Assembly (NCBI RefSeq): GCF_028640845.1
Contig: NC_080539.1
Span: 182,107,459 to 182,171,458, forward strand
DNA from: Ahaetulla prasina
Taxonomy: Eukaryota; Chordata; Lepidosauria; Squamata; Colubridae
Direction of reading: 5' to 3'
Length of the DNA: 64,000 nucleotides
The position numbers and the translations under genes are program-made. Below the pieces are notes generated by a model. That model made no database searches and was not told the DNA's origin. It was given only the letters and a program-made list of their open reading frames with translations. Shown here one piece after another: positions 35,447 through 48,109 of this stretch (position 1 is the stretch's first letter; every line of letters starts with the position of its first letter).

Positions 35447-36879
35447 ACACAGAGAAATCCATGGAAATACTGTCAAATACAGTATTGCAATTATTAGCCA
35501 TTGATCTCAGATACTTTGTGAAAAACATAAACTTGGCCTCATACTTAAGTAGAAATCCTATGCCTGTAAGGTTAGTCAACAATTTCTTCCTGCACAATTA
35601 CATGGTATTTATAGGAAGGAACATATAAATTCATTTTCGGATTCACTTCCAGTTCCTGTGGATTGGTCAACATATGACTCATACGTGATCCTTTCAACTA
35701 TGAAAGGAAGCTGAAATTTTAGATAGACAATATACACCCATTCCATTCACGATCCCCACATCCAACCTATCCCTTCCAAACACTAATGTAATATGCTAAT
35801 ACTACAATAGTGAGAGCTACCTTCCATTCCTAGGAGACACTGAGTATCCAAGGAATGCAAAAAATATAGATTGTAAATCACATGTCTGTCAGTAAAACAT
35901 CCAGCTTGCTTGCCTGCCTTTGTTTCACACAACTGCTGACTGGATATTTTCATAACAACTGATACGCTACTGATCGTTTAGCCCTAAATTGATAACAAAT
36001 AGCAATTGTATCATTATATAATCTCATGTCAGTTCTAAAATAAACCAGGAAGGGTTATACTGCATTCAGTAATGAAACAAGAAGAAACAATTCATGATAC
36101 CACTGATAATATCTGTTAATCATTTTAAAGTGTGATATTTCTTAGAAATTAATTTCTAAATGTGCCACTGAGTCAAGATGCATGAGGATAAACTTGGCAA
36201 TTCACTGGCAGAAAGGAGGGTCAGCCTTCAGGCAAGGAAAAGCTGTCTATCAAATCTTCATGAAGCGGATGAAAATGTGCACAAATTCAGAAATGGAAGC
36301 TTCAGATGTTTTAGTGCCAAACATTTAATTTTGGGGACACAACACTAGAAGAAAATTTAGGGTGTCTCAACTATATTGAACCTGCTTTCTCTTGTGTTTG
36401 CATCTGAAAAACTGGGGCATGCTTTAGCATCTGAAAATGCTTAGCACTTTCTTCTTGTTGGAAGCCATTCTGAACATAGGCCTCATCATATCTTGAAGTG
36501 TTTGGAAGAGAAGTTGCAATATATTTGGCCCACATTTAAGGCATAGTGGAGCTACTGATATGCTCACTTCCAAGTAGAAGGTAACCAACCTATGTTCTCC
36601 TGACTTCTGCTTTAAAGCTCTACTTTGTGATATTTTCTTTATTTATTTTGTCATTGCCACTTGAGCGTACCCCTTGAACTATTCAGTCACAGGCTGCCCT
36701 TTGACTTTCTTATCTCTTCTATAGTGAGGGAATGTTTTTTCCCCCAATATATTTATGTTGAGTTATAATTTTTCATTATTTCGTTATTCAATATTTCAAT
36801 ATTTTACTTTTATGCCAATCACCATATTATTCAAGCACACTTAATAATACCATTGTTCAAGTTCTGATTTTCCCTCTTG
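35447..36879. other. intronic sequence, no recognised feature
   Basis: AT-rich unique DNA without supported features. Confidence 0.45.
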
Positions 36880-37456
36880 TTATGCCACTATTATATTTAA
36901 AAATATTCCCTTTCTATCCATCGTCTCTTGCCGCTTTAAAGCTTTGTTTGTTTCTTAGCTCGCCTCCCATATTCCTCTCTTGGATCTTTATTTCTATCTG
37001 CTTCCACATCTTGATCAATCATTTTAAATATTTCTCCCTTCTCTGCCCTTTTCCATTGTCTAATTTTCAAAATATCTACTCTTGCTCCTATCACTCTTCC
37101 AAAAAAGTCTACCTGCAACACTAGTTCCTTTTTAATTCCCTTAAAAGACTCTCCTCTCACTTATTTCATCAGTCATTATTATTATTATTAAGTTATCTCC
37201 TTCTTGTCATCTTGTTTTATTTGTTGGTTTATCTGTTCTGTTTTTTCATCTACTCTTTCAATTGGCTCCTCCTCTTCCTAGGCGTCTTGGTCACTCCTTG
37301 TCCTTTGTATCATGTTTTCCAGCTCTCCATATAATACTCTGCATTTTATTCATAATCTCCTTGTAGCTGCTTGTCAAAGTATCCTTAATACTTTGCCTCT
37401 GCCTCTTGGTTGAGGTTTGGTTCCAATCATTTTACCTTCTCAGGTTTTTTTCCCCT
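36880..37456 (-). mobile_element. possible L1 ORF1-like remnant
   Basis: The minus strand has lysine/glutamate-rich translations (KGIKKELVLQVDFFGRVIG, KRAEKGEIFKMIDQDVEADR; further 5' SIKDTLTSSYKEIMNKMQSI) suggestive of an L1 ORF1 coiled coil, broken by stops. Its right end shares about 60 bp (CCTCTTGGTTGAG, GGTTC-AATCATTTTACC) with 32165-32225. This is a weak call. Confidence 0.3.
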
Positions 37457-39020
37457 CCCACTCACATTTGCAAACTGGGAGGGAAGGTAAGTGAATCCCA
37501 CCTCTGCAACAGATTCACAGGCTCTCTTACCCACTCCCACTGATAGTAACTCAGAAGTTCGGGAACTAAGCAGAGGCATTTAATGAAGATGTAAGACCAG
37601 AGGGGTAAACTTCCCAGATCTGAGAGGTACCCAAAAGGCATATAAGTGCTAATGGGACAGCAGGCTCTGCAGTTCTAATTTGATGGATCTCAGCAATGCA
37701 TTTATAAACTTGTTCATTGCATTATTTTTCTTTGAACAGTGCTAAAAAATGTTTCTGGTGAATATTCTATATGATTGTGTGTTCCTCTGGCCTCATCATT
37801 TGTTTCTCCTTTGAATATGTTGCCTGATTGATAATTTACTAGTCTTGATCCCTGCTGGCCTGTTGGGTGGATGACTGTGGTCTATCTTCAAAGACACCGC
37901 AGAAGGACCTTTTCAAAGGCGATTTCATTCCATCTAGCTGTAATAGAGCCTGAGTGTGCTTTTACCTCTGACCTGTGGTTGATTTACAGATTACTAATTT
38001 GCTTCCTGGCAGCCATCTGTGCTGGCACAGAAAACTCAATAATCTGGACTGCAGGATATTTTTTCTATTCCTGAAGTCACTATGGTACTTCTGATGGAGC
38101 TTGAGGGCACCAGTTGGCTTGATGGCCCAGCTCAGAATAAGGGCCTGATGATGGGGGGAAGTGGGGAGCAGACATGCATCATGATGTTCCCTACAGAGTT
38201 TGCACCCATGAACTGTTACCATTTTTGGCTCTCTCTCCTTCTGAATTTACCTGGGGTTATTGTTAAAATTGATTTAATATTATTTCAAACATGTTTACTG
38301 AATGATAATAATCCCAAATGTAGTACAAGAATGATGTAAATATCCTTGTTTGTGGAGAGCTAGAACTGCCAGGTATAAACTTTTAATAATCCAGTAAAGG
38401 AGAAAATAGCAGCCATAATCTGCAGCCTTACCTCCTAGTTGAGCAATTACCATCCCAAAAGCTGTGCATGGCCACACATTCAAGGATTACTGAGGTTTGT
38501 AGTGGAACCTAAAATTTGCACGATAATCCTGTTATTTTCCTCGGTTTGTGATCAGTACTATTTTTGTTTTATCACTTAGGGTAGAGGTGTCAAATATTCT
38601 CTAAATCAGATAATTTCTCAGTTATGTAAATGAAAACTGAGAAATAAATCTTGGAGTAGAACCACTTTCTTTGGTTTGATGCTTATCAGATATGGTGGCC
38701 AAATTATGCTGGGAGTTGCAGTGCTAAAATTCATGGGGAGTCTAGGTGGACAAAGACTGGAATTGACTGTTGTAAACCTCATTATCAGCTTCAATGCAAT
38801 AATATTTCTTAGGGTCTCCATAAGATTACACTGATACCACCAAAAACATCCTATCTTAGATACATATTTCCATTAAACATCATCACACAGCATAGTTGCA
38901 GAAGAATCTTGCATTGTTGCTTGGGCAGCTAAGCCATTGCTCAAAGCAGTGTGAATGGAAGGAGAAGAAATGTAAACCTTTCATACGTTTAGTACTCAAA
39001 GATACCATTGAAAATCACAC
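37457..39020. other. intronic sequence, no recognised feature
   Basis: No clear transposon ends or exons. GGTAAGTGAATCCCACCTCTG near 37486 may be a relic of a family A hAT end. Confidence 0.4.
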
Positions 39021-39023
39021 ACA

Positions 39024-39066
39024 GATAGATAGATATATATACACACACACACACATACACACAAAC
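39024..39066 (+). repeat. TA/CA dinucleotide-rich microsatellite
   Basis: GATA and TATA units grade into ACAC units. Short and imperfect. Confidence 0.85.
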
Positions 39067-39646
39067 ATGGACAAAACCTCAAAAAGCTCTCATTGTTTAA
39101 AAGGATCAGTAATCCTAAGAAACTGAGGGATTATATTTTGTACACTTTTGTTTTGGAGCTATAGAAATAATGAATTGCAGGGCAATTGTGATTATGGTAA
39201 TAGCGCTGCAAAGCTCTTGCTGTTGATCATATCCCTTGAACAAAATGCTTGCCCTGACACATGTAACATTTGCAATGGACCAAATTGCTGTGCAAAAGCT
39301 TTAGACTTGGCAAAAGCATGGCACTGCATTCCCAGTATTTCCTCTATAGAAAGCAACTGCTAAGCATAGATTTATTTTAAAATAGAATCCAGAAAAATTC
39401 TGATAAGCTGTGGGATCACCCCACTAACAGAGAGACAATGTAACTTTATAATATTTTACTACGAAAACATCTCATGACATACCCTAGCTTTCTTTTGAGA
39501 AGTTCTACTCTCTTCTTAAACTGAAATCAAGGTTGAGTTTTATTCTATATTCAAAACCCTCCAAAGTAGCAACAAAAATGCCTACTTATGGTATTTATTC
39601 CCTGTGTATATGTATACATAAAACATTTTTCAGGCATATCCTAGCC

Positions 39647-40212
39647 CAGTGATAGCTAACCATTTTGCCTCAGGTGCCAAAAGCGGGGAGAGCGCGTGGG
39701 GTCACGCGCGTGCATGCCCACACCCATAATTCAATGCGCCTTGCCCCTCGTGCATGCGCATGCGACCCCCTGCACTCCCCCCACTTTTGGCACGTGATGT
39801 CACGTTGGGCTCGGTAGGCCCATTTTTCGCCTTCCCCAGGCTCCAGAGGCTTTCTAGGAGCCTAGAGAGGGCGAAAACGGCCTTCTCCACCCCCCGGAGG
39901 CCCTCTGGAGGCTGGAAGTGGCCTGTTTCCTGACTTCTGGTGGGACCGGAAGGCTCATTTTTCGCCCTCCCCAGGCTCCAGAGGCTTTCTAGGAGCCTGG
40001 GAAGGGAGAAAGTAGCCTTCCCCACCCCCCCAGAGGGCCTCCAGAGGTCAGAAACAGCCCTTTTCTCAACTTCCGGTGGGCCCGGAAAGCCCAGAAATCA
40101 GCTAGTGGTGCACGCCTGCATGCTGGAACTAAGCTAGGGCAACGTTTGTGTGCCCACAGATATGGCTCCGCATGCCACTTGTGGCACACATGCCATAGGT
40201 TCGCCATCACAG
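39647..40212. mobile_element. hAT-like element, family D (566 bp)
   Basis: It begins CAGTGATAGCTAACC and ends GGTTCGCCATCACAG. Perfect 8-bp target duplications (tcctagcc) lie at 39639-39646 and 40213-40220. The interior is GC-rich, with repeated CCCCAGGCTCCAGAGGC and TTTCTAGGAGCCT blocks and no transposase. Confidence 0.93.
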
Positions 40213-42240
40213 TCCTAGCCCCTGAAATGACCTTGGAAAGAAGAAAGAATATGGAAGCTGAAACTCATATGCTATGCATTTATTTACAGTTTCTCTATTC
40301 TTCCCAAAACAGAAGGCTCTGGGTGAATTACAAATCAGTAATATATAGAAGGCCACAGGGAAAAAAAAAGACTGAATGTAAATAGATAGCTACTACATCA
40401 AATGCAATCACTTTTGTAATATATTCCTGCAGCTGGGGGAGGGGGATGTTGCCTGGACTTGCTTAGGCTTACATATATTTCTTCCTATCAATAAAGTATT
40501 TCTTTGAGTTACAGAATAAACCCTTCCAGAATGCAAAGATTGATGTGTGTGAGAGGGGTGTGTGTGTATGAGAGAGGAGTGTGTGTGTATAAAGAAATAT
40601 AGCTCAGATGAGTTAAAGGAACTTTCCATCATAGTTCTATAGCTATTAGATGGCAGAGCATACAGTTGGTTCAGAAGACTGGCCCAGAAATTAGCATGTT
40701 TTCCACATTTAAGAAGCATGATGTGAATAATTTGACAGAAGAAGAGAGAACCCTTTGGTAAGTTATTTAGATGATCAGTAGTGTTTTTTTAAAGAGGAAA
40801 GCTGACAAAATAGTGAATTAATGGTTAACTACTGAAGCTTATCCCACAAGCAGAAGAAACAGAGATGGAAAAGGATAAGTACTGTTGCAAGTAGCAAGGG
40901 GAAAAGACGAAAGAAGTAGAAGAAATTAGCTCTTTCTTTTCATATACTGTTTCAGTAAGTAGGAAAGAAATGACAGATTCCTCATTTCCTTTTTAATTCT
41001 AAAGCAGGCTTTAAAAAATGAGAGTGAGGGGGAAAAACAACCTTATGTTGACCTGAGGAAGACTTTCCTGGAATTAGACAGACTTAGTATGCCAGACTCT
41101 TCTAGCCTGTTTGTTCCAGAAGGACTTCTCCTGCAGTCTCCTAGAGTTTACTTGTTCTGGGTTGCAACAGGACTGCAGGCATTTCTGACTTAATTAGGCA
41201 AAGTGTTTGCTAGTAATGCTGCTTCTGGAATCATATTTCTTTCTGCACCCCCTCCAACCCCCATCGCTCCTGGACTATAAGGTGAGGGACAATTGAAGTT
41301 ACAATCACATAACATCTGGATAGCCACTCATACGAAGATTCATTCGTACTTTCCAACTATATCCTAGGACCTAAGCCAATCATAACTTCTGATTAATAAT
41401 ATTGCAAAGAGTCAATGGGGCCGTGAAAGGATGAGCTTTAGGAGTGCTAAACAACAATCCCTACAGAAAAGAAGGGCATCTAGAAAAACATTAAGGTGCT
41501 ACTCGTAAGGATATTCAAAATCTCCTGGATCTTCATAGCCAATTAATAGGCTCTGATTAAATTGAAACAGGTGTTCAATTGAGTGCTTAATGATGTCAGT
41601 GTATCACACACTAGAGTACGGTAGTTCACAGCCCATTTCAAGAGGAGGAATTTCAATTGTATTTTGTTTTGCTTAATCTCTTCCGAAAAAAGTGAGCCAA
41701 GGTCCTTCTGGGTGGACATAGAAGGTGGAGTATTCCAGCAGTAGTAGAGACAACCAGAACTGAAATTAGAGTTTGCTAAGAAAAATGTTCCTTTTTCTCC
41801 TGGCCATTGCTTAACAACATATGCTGTTCCAGCTCAGCTCAGATAAAAGAACAAACTGCAGTGTAGTCAGTACCCTCTTTCCCTCTTGCCCATCGCCCCA
41901 CTGTGCCTGAATTGTCCTCCACAGCTTTCAAATACTCTCTTGTCTCCAAGTAAAAAGTCAGCAAACTCATGTCTGTTGTGACATGAGCATGGGGAAACTA
42001 TAACCAGGGTTTCCCCATGTATGCCCATAGCTGCTCAGTAATTTACATGCTCTGGGGTGCCTCCTGCAACAGTTGCGCTATCTGGAGCTGCCTTCAAAAG
42101 GAAGACACTAAGACTTTAAAACATGGGAATTTTCTTAACCTCTGAGTGAAAAACTCAGCATGAACAGCCAGACACCCTAACACGAACGCATGTGTCATGT
42201 AGAAAGTCCCATAATAAACCTCAGATATAAGCAAGTAATA
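40213..42240. other. mostly unique intronic sequence
   Basis: Two kilobases with a short GT-rich stretch near 40545-40590 and no supported gene or transposon ends. Confidence 0.45.
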
Positions 42241-42254
42241 GTCCTTAGTCCAAT

Positions 42255-42297
42255 AGTCCTGAGTCCTTAGGGAGATAGGGCGGTATAGAAATACGAA

Positions 42298-42360
<63 letters not shown>

Positions 42361-42361
42361 A
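42255..42361 (+). mobile_element. L2-like LINE 3' tip with (AAAT)n tail
   Basis: CCTGAGTCCTTAGGGAGATAGGGCGG then TATAGAAAT and about 17 AAAT units. It lies immediately upstream of a SINE head. Confidence 0.85.
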
Positions 42362-42441
42362 AATATTTGGTTTGGGTGAGTGGTTGAGGCACTAGGCTAG
42401 AAACCAGGAGGCTGTGAGTTCTAGTCCCACCTTAGGCATGA

Positions 42442-42894
42442 CCGTCTACTTACGGGACCGTCTACTGCCGGCCTCTATCTCCCATCGTCCAGTGCGTTCC
42501 CACAGAGAGGGACTCCTCAGGGTGCCGTCAGCCAAACAGTGTCGACTGGCGGCCCCCAGGGGGAGGGCCTTCTCTGTGGGGGCTCCGACCCTGTGGAACG
42601 AACTTCCCCTCGGGCTTCGACAACTACCTGACCTTAGGACCTTTCGCCGCGAACTTAAAACTTATTTATTTCGTATGGCTGGACTAGCTTGATTTTACTT
42701 TTAAATTTTAATTGAATTTGATGGGTTTTTAAATTTTTGTAATTTTATGGGGTGTATTGTTATTTTAAATTTTTGGGCGAATTTAAATCAGTTTTTTAAG
42801 GGTTGTTTTTAACTATTGTGTATGTTTGTATTTTATCTGCCTGTTTACCGCCCTGAGTCCTTCGGGAGAAGGGCAGTATACAAATTAAAATATT

Positions 42895-42951
<57 letters not shown>
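42442..42951 (+). mobile_element. L2-like LINE 3' part nested in a SINE
   Basis: Encodes YLRDRLLPASISHRPVRSHR, REGLLRVPSAKQCR, FSVGAPTLWNELPLGLRQL and FRRELKTYLFRMAGLA, the extreme C-terminus of L2 ORF2. A 3' UTR follows, ending CCGCCCTGAGTCCTTCGGGAG and TATACAAATTAAAATATT, and running into an ATG array instead of an AAAT tail. Confidence 0.87.

Positions 42952-42952
<1 letters not shown>
42894..42952 (+). repeat. (ATG)n microsatellite at a LINE/SINE junction
   Basis: About 19 uninterrupted ATG units. Poly-Asp and poly-His ORFs over it are artefacts. Confidence 0.95.
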
Positions 42953-42953
<1 letters not shown>

Positions 42954-43384
42954 GCCATCTGGGTGACCTTATGTCCATCACTTTCTTTCAGCTCTGAGAA
43001 GAAGGTAAGGGCAAACCATTTCCAATGAAACTACTGGGACCTATCTGGGCAGTCATCAGGAGTCAAGAATGACTCAAAGGAACAAAAGGAAAAATTAAAT
43101 GTCTCAGAAAGATTATAATATGTCAGATCCCCTCATAGCTCCTACAGACAATGCTAGATGGTGGATGCGTATTTAGGACATGATCTTGTGAAAAGGGTTC
43201 CTAAGTTTAAAGCAGAGACAGAAATACTAGGGTTATATAAGATACATTGATGTGAACTGAAGTCATGACTATTTTCAATTAGATTTAAAATTTAAGACGT
43301 TCAAAAGTATAACTGCATAATACAATGGTGAAAAAAGTAAGGTTCTGCATTTAGACCAGAAAACCAAATGCACAGGTATAGTAT

Positions 43385-44050
43385 AGGTGGTACCTGGCTC
43401 AATAGTAGTAAATGTGAGAGGGATCTTGGATCTTGGGAGTCCTAGTGGACAATCATTTAAATATGAGCCAGCAGTGGGTTACAGCTGTGAAAAAAGCCAA
43501 CAAAGTCCTAGGCTGCATAAACAGAGGGACAGAATCAAGATCCAGTGAAGTGTTAATACCACTTTATAATGCCTTGGTAAGGCCATACTTGGAATACTGC
43601 ATCCAGTTTTGGTCGCCACGATGTAAAAAACACTCTAGAAGGAGTGCAAAGAAGAGCAACAAAGATGATTTATGGGACTGGAGGCTAAAACAGTTTGTTG
43701 GAATAGGATATGTCTCATTTAATGAAAAGAAGGACTGGGGTGACATGATAGTAGTGTTCTAATATCTCAGGGGTTGCCACAAAGAAGAGGGAGTCAAGCT
43801 TTTCTCCAAAGCACCAAGAAGCAATGGATGGAAACTAATCAAAGAGAGAAGCAATCTAGAACTAAGATGAAATTTCTTGACAGAACAATTAACCAGTGGA
43901 ACAACTTGCCTCCAGAAGTTGTGAATGTTCCAACAGTGGAAGTTTTAAAGAAGACAACCATTTGTCTGAAAGTTTCCTGCTGAGCAAAGGGTTGGACTAG
44001 AAGACCTCCAAGGTCCCTTCCATTATTCTAGTTATTTTATTCTTATTATA
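43385..44050 (+). mobile_element. CR1 LINE, 3' part
   Basis: Frames read LGVLVDNHLNMSQQW, VKKANKVLGCINRG, SRSSEVLIPLYNALVRPYLEY and CIQFWSPRCKK, the classic CR1 ORF2 C-terminus. Then come QWNNLPPEVVNVPTVEVLKK and the 3' end GGGTTGGACTAGAAGACCTC, CAAGGTCCCTTCCATTATTCT. Frameshifts and stops break it. Confidence 0.87.
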
Positions 44051-44935
44051 AAAAAATAAGCAGAATACAGTGGTGTCTGCATTCAGTTGACTTTAGTTGT
44101 GAGAAAGTGATAAATGTGACAGTTTAATTAGATTTACCCTTGTATTTTTATTTTTATTTATTTTTTTCCCCCTGGGAAACGTGTTAAGTCCTTGAGACAG
44201 AATTATCAGGTAGGAGCTACAGTATATCATCAGCTGCAAGATATTACCCACTTTAACAGCCTTGATTACACTATAATACATTGGTTATAGTGGGTTATAT
44301 ATTCTCTGCATGACAATAAGATTGGATTTAAAAACTCTCTCTTCAGCATTTTGGAGATGATAATAGGGTACTGGCTCTGTTTCACCTAGATCTTGAAGAG
44401 CACTGAACCAATACAGTCCAAATTCAAATGGGCTTGCTGAATAAATGATATGTAGTCTGAGTCCCAGGATCACAGGACAACCCAAAAGGTCTTGGATGTC
44501 ACTCTTGGAATTCTTAAAAAAGCCCCATGATTGAATTTTAAAATTTAAAGCAGCAGGAATTCCAAAAAATACATATATACAAACAGCACATAGTCATATG
44601 AAGTGTAATTAGTTTATATTCAGACATAGCATGTAAGTAAAATGTAATCAAATTTAGATTTTGCCCTGCCTTAGCATAATCCTCAGAATGACAAATATTG
44701 TGTTACTCTGGACTAAAGCTGGTCCCCAATCTTTTTTGGTTGGAGGGCCATTGGAGAGTGTTGAAAAGATGTTTTTTTCTTCTTTCTTTATATATACACC
44801 AGTTTTTGACTTCAAAAAACTGGACAATCACAAGATGATAACAGAGAAGTACAGATTAACCTAATTTCCAATTTCCATTTAGGGATCCTCAAGAGTTTTG
44901 CCCACATATCTGATGGCTCTACATACAATACTTTC
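44051..44935. other. intronic sequence, no recognised feature
   Basis: AT-rich. GCTGGTCCCCAATCTTTTTTGG...GGAGGGCCATTGGAGAG near 44719 may be a relic of another hAT-like end, without a partner. Confidence 0.4.
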
Positions 44936-44939
44936 CATA

Positions 44940-45222
44940 GTAAGTTGGGGTTGCGCCAACTCCCCGACCTCTGAAAGTTCAGATGCGAGCTCAAGACTCT
45001 GTTATTTCATTGGGCGGGGCTAGCCTAACGAAACTTTTAAATTGGGGTTTTAGAATGGTTTTATGTTAGTTTTTAATTTGATTTGGCCAAATTTTTAGAA
45101 TCGGTTTTTTAATAAGTTTTTAATGTTTGTTTATGTTTATGTTTTTATCTTTGGCTGTAAACCGCCCTGAGTCCTTTGGGAGAAGGGCAGTATAAAAATC
45201 CAATAAATAAATAAATAAGTGT
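44940..45222 (+). mobile_element. L2-like LINE 3' end
   Basis: The readable C-terminus (LRQLPDL-like, then a coding end CYFIGRG-like) is decayed. The 3' end ACCGCCCTGAGTCCTTTGGG, AGAAGGGCAGTATAAAAA plus an AAAT tail is clear. Confidence 0.8.
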
Positions 45223-45639
45223 GGACAAGTGCAAAAAGTCCATTTATCAAGAGCAATGTTCCCAAGGAACTAAGTTTCAAGGGCCAAATCATAATGTGTA
45301 GTAAAATATCTATTTTACAGGAAAGCTCACAAGGTGAGACTCAAAGAAACAGTTACACTTAATGCAATTCCTGTATCCAAAGTGAAAGGTAGTGGTAGCT
45401 TTTCATCCCACTTTTCCACTAAGGCACTAAGCTAGGATGCACAGTTTCTCTTTGGTTTTTAAGTTTGTGCAGCTATAGCTTATAAGATTCATGGTCTACA
45501 TCATAATAATTCATTAAGTGTACTGATATGTTGCCATTATTATTTATGTCTATACTCCATGTCCATGTCTCAGTTCCAATGTTGATGCATTTATAAAAGT
45601 GTTTTGGTAAATGACAGGATATTCGGTTAAAAATAGAAA

Positions 45640-45790
45640 TAGAATCATAGGGCTGGAAGAGACCCTGGAGGTATTCTAGTCCAACTCCCTACCTATGGCA
45701 GGAGACCTTATAACTTCCTGGACAAATGGTTGTCCAATCATCTCTTGAAAACTTCCAGCAATGGAGAACCCATTACTCTAGGAGGCAAAC
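45640..45790 (-). mobile_element. CR1 LINE 3' end
   Basis: GAATCATAGGGCTGGAAGAG, ACCCTGGAGGTATTCTAGTC and CAACTCCCTACC are the mirror of the CR1 3' end seen on the plus strand at 44000 and 62630. Only about 150 bp remain. Confidence 0.75.
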
Positions 45791-45919
45791 AGTTACTTTG
45801 GTTAATTGTTAATTAACTTAAATAATGATTTGGTTAATTGTTAATTAACAGGTCCAAGTTTGAATTTCTGTCAAAAATTTTTTTAAAAAAACTAGCGGTC
45901 AAAAGATACAATGAAAACT

Positions 45920-46445
45920 CTTTAATTTTAAATACATGGACAGACTTAACCATAATTTCAACTGGGAAACAGTGAGTATCCTAGACCAAGCCAAGTCAAT
46001 GCTAGAGAATTCCTGAAAGCCTGGCATTCAAACAAATCAGCCATCAACAGGCACATAGAGATGCACAATGTCTACATACCATTCAAAAGGGACAATCAAA
46101 ATAACGTGAAGGAAACAAAAGAACCAAAAGACCTTCTCATCAGCAATTGCCATCCAGATGAGCAGACAATAATACTAATATTAGACCAACAAGCAGTAAA
46201 CAATACTCGAATAAAGGAGCTTCCAATTCAGACAAACAGTAAACAACAAGAACCCTTGAGAACACTTCCACCAACACTGAGAGGGCAAGCCATTAATATA
46301 TAAAATAACAGAGCAAACCCTAATTCTTTCTAGTGCTGATGATGTTACCTAGTTTGGTAATGAAAGGTCTGCAAGAAAACAACCAAGCTCAGAGAGCAGC
46401 AAGGACCTCACAGTTCAATCCTGAGCTATAAATATATAGCTTCTA
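45920..46445 (+). mobile_element. Penelope-like element 3' part (broken)
   Basis: A reading across frames gives VSILDQAKSNARE, then AWHSNKSAINRHIEMHNVYIPFKRDNQ, resembling the C-terminal tail of Penelope-like elements near the GIY-YIG domain. The following CTGATGATGTTACCTAGTTTGG and GAAAGGTCTGCAAGAAAAC segment matches 23725-23815. Stops and frameshifts are present. I rely on recalled features for the family name. Confidence 0.5.
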
Positions 46446-46581
46446 TAGGAACCTCCATTAATTTATTAAATAATGATTAGTTTCTTATAGTGAATATTTA
46501 AGAATACTTCCTTAGGTCTTAATCAATGCTGGTCTTTAAATTTTATCTTTTGGTGCAAGATTTCCTAGAACACTCTATACC

Positions 46582-46660
46582 AGTGTTGGTGAACCTTTTC
46601 AGCACCGAGTGCTGAAACGGGAGTGCATGAGTGCCGGAAACCGGAAAAGCCAATATCATT
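46582..46660 (+). mobile_element. hAT-like element, left end only
   Basis: CAGTGTTGGTGAACCTTTTC, AGCACCGAGTGCTGAAACGG resembles the left end of 48110-48392. The right terminus is absent. Confidence 0.5.
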
Positions 46661-46682
46661 TGGCATACTGCTATTAGTAGCA

Positions 46683-47610
46683 AATTTTGGACGATTTCCC
46701 ACCTGGGTCTCTTCAGTTTTTAATGTTCATAAAGAACATCTTTAGTTGGGCTGATATGGGATCAACAATCCAATGGTTCCACTTGCTATTACATCAGTTT
46801 GAAGACTGTAATACACTATTTACAAGAAAGGGTATTTTGATTCTTTTTCTATTGGATAATCCAAACTTCAGAATATTTTTTTTTAATGGATAAAATGGTC
46901 AATAAATGAATGGTTGGAGTCAAGGACTACTTTTGACGTTTCAATGGAATAAAGAATGACAGATTCCTATTTTGCCCAAAGAATGGTTAATACCAAAAAT
47001 TATTGATTATATTTTATTCAACAAATTTTGAATAACCTTTGAACTTATTAGATTCCACTGTGTTTATATAGAAAATATTTAAGCCTATCATTATACAGAA
47101 TTTTTAGAGATACAATAAGTTTAATGCTTCACTTAAATATGTGTTTCTCCAGTGCTTTACAAATTTTACTATTTAAAAGAAAGATATTATAGGCATTAAT
47201 TCAACTTTGAAATAAGGTACAATATTTTAGGATGGCCATTTTATTTTAAATTATATCCCCATTGTATGGAAACTGACACCTGAACATAGAAAGTGGATCC
47301 TTCATGCATATTTATAGCTAAAAGATTTATTTTTCAGCATTATAAAAATAGATTTATGGCCCTAAATACCTACTGGTCTGCAGAGTTGGTGCTATTACCA
47401 TGTTTTGAACAAATTACATATAGACATAAATTAGCAGTAGAAGATTATAATGAAATATATGACTGCTATTAAAATACATGAGTAAAATTTATATATATGT
47501 ATATATATCTATGCCCTGTATAGAAAAAAAAGCGTACTTTTTCCCTTTTTCATAATTTTGCTTATTGTTTACTGATGTTTTTATTGTAATGTGGTTTGTT
47601 TTGTCAATAA
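46683..47610 (+). mobile_element. L1-like LINE ORF2/3' end remnant
   Basis: An L1-like order of fragments (WFHLLLHQFEDCNTLFTRKG, then NGWSQGL-like, FQWNKE) precedes a block alignable by eye with 15557-15900. It is AT-rich and full of stops. A T-rich, A-ending 3' segment lies near 47530-47610. Confidence 0.45.
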
Positions 47611-48101
47611 GTCAGCCAGTTTATTGCAGTCTTAGGCTAGTAAAGTATGTCTATGAGTGATCTGTGAGCACCCATAAATATAATATTTCAATGAATAATA
47701 TCTCATACAAAATTAAAATACATCTATAAAATAACCTGGCAAGACCAGGATCAATCTATGTCTAAGTTATGTGATAACATTCCATAAATTACATAAAATG
47801 TGATATTATATGTAAAGTTACATAAAATTGGATCATATCTAAAATGACATAAAATACATTTATATAGAAGGACCCCAGTCAGGGTCCAGCAGATCTTACA
47901 TACTGCTTCACAAAACCTAGTCTTGTTCAGTGTAATAAATGACAGTTCTGTAGTTTCGTTTTTTGCATTCAATTAATAAGTGTTTTTAAAAGAAAAGAAA
48001 TACCTATACAAAAAATGCTGGACTATCTGGACAGTCACAAGGGGGCAGCAATTTTTCTTTGCTGCCATCTAGCGGCTGCTGTCTAGTGGTTTGCAGCTAT
48101 A
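47611..48101. other. intronic sequence, no recognised feature
   Basis: AT-rich. A short inverted pair (GGGGGCAGCAATTTTTCTTTGCTGCC) lies near 48041-48066. Confidence 0.4.
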
Positions 48102-48109
48102 TCTTATAG

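Larger units (their letters stand above)
42365..43095 (+). mobile_element. tRNA-derived SINE split by an L2 insertion
   Basis: The head (42370-42441) reads GTGAGTGGTTGAGGCACTAGG, AGAAACCAGGAG, GTGAGTTCTAGTCCC and CTTAGGCATGA. The body resumes at about 42950 with GAAGCCATCTGGGTGACC, GGCAAACCATTTCC and GTCAAGAATGACTCAAAGGA. This is the expected order of a Sauria-type SINE, with 42442-42949 inserted at the CATGA site. Confidence 0.8.

Noticed and set aside
35077..35476. Repetitive Tyr/Leu/Arg ORFs
   Set aside because: Pentanucleotide arrays stay open in frame by chance; composition is wholly repeat-driven.
42796..43028. Poly-His and poly-Asp proteins
   Set aside because: These ORFs are translations of the ATG trinucleotide array, not genes.
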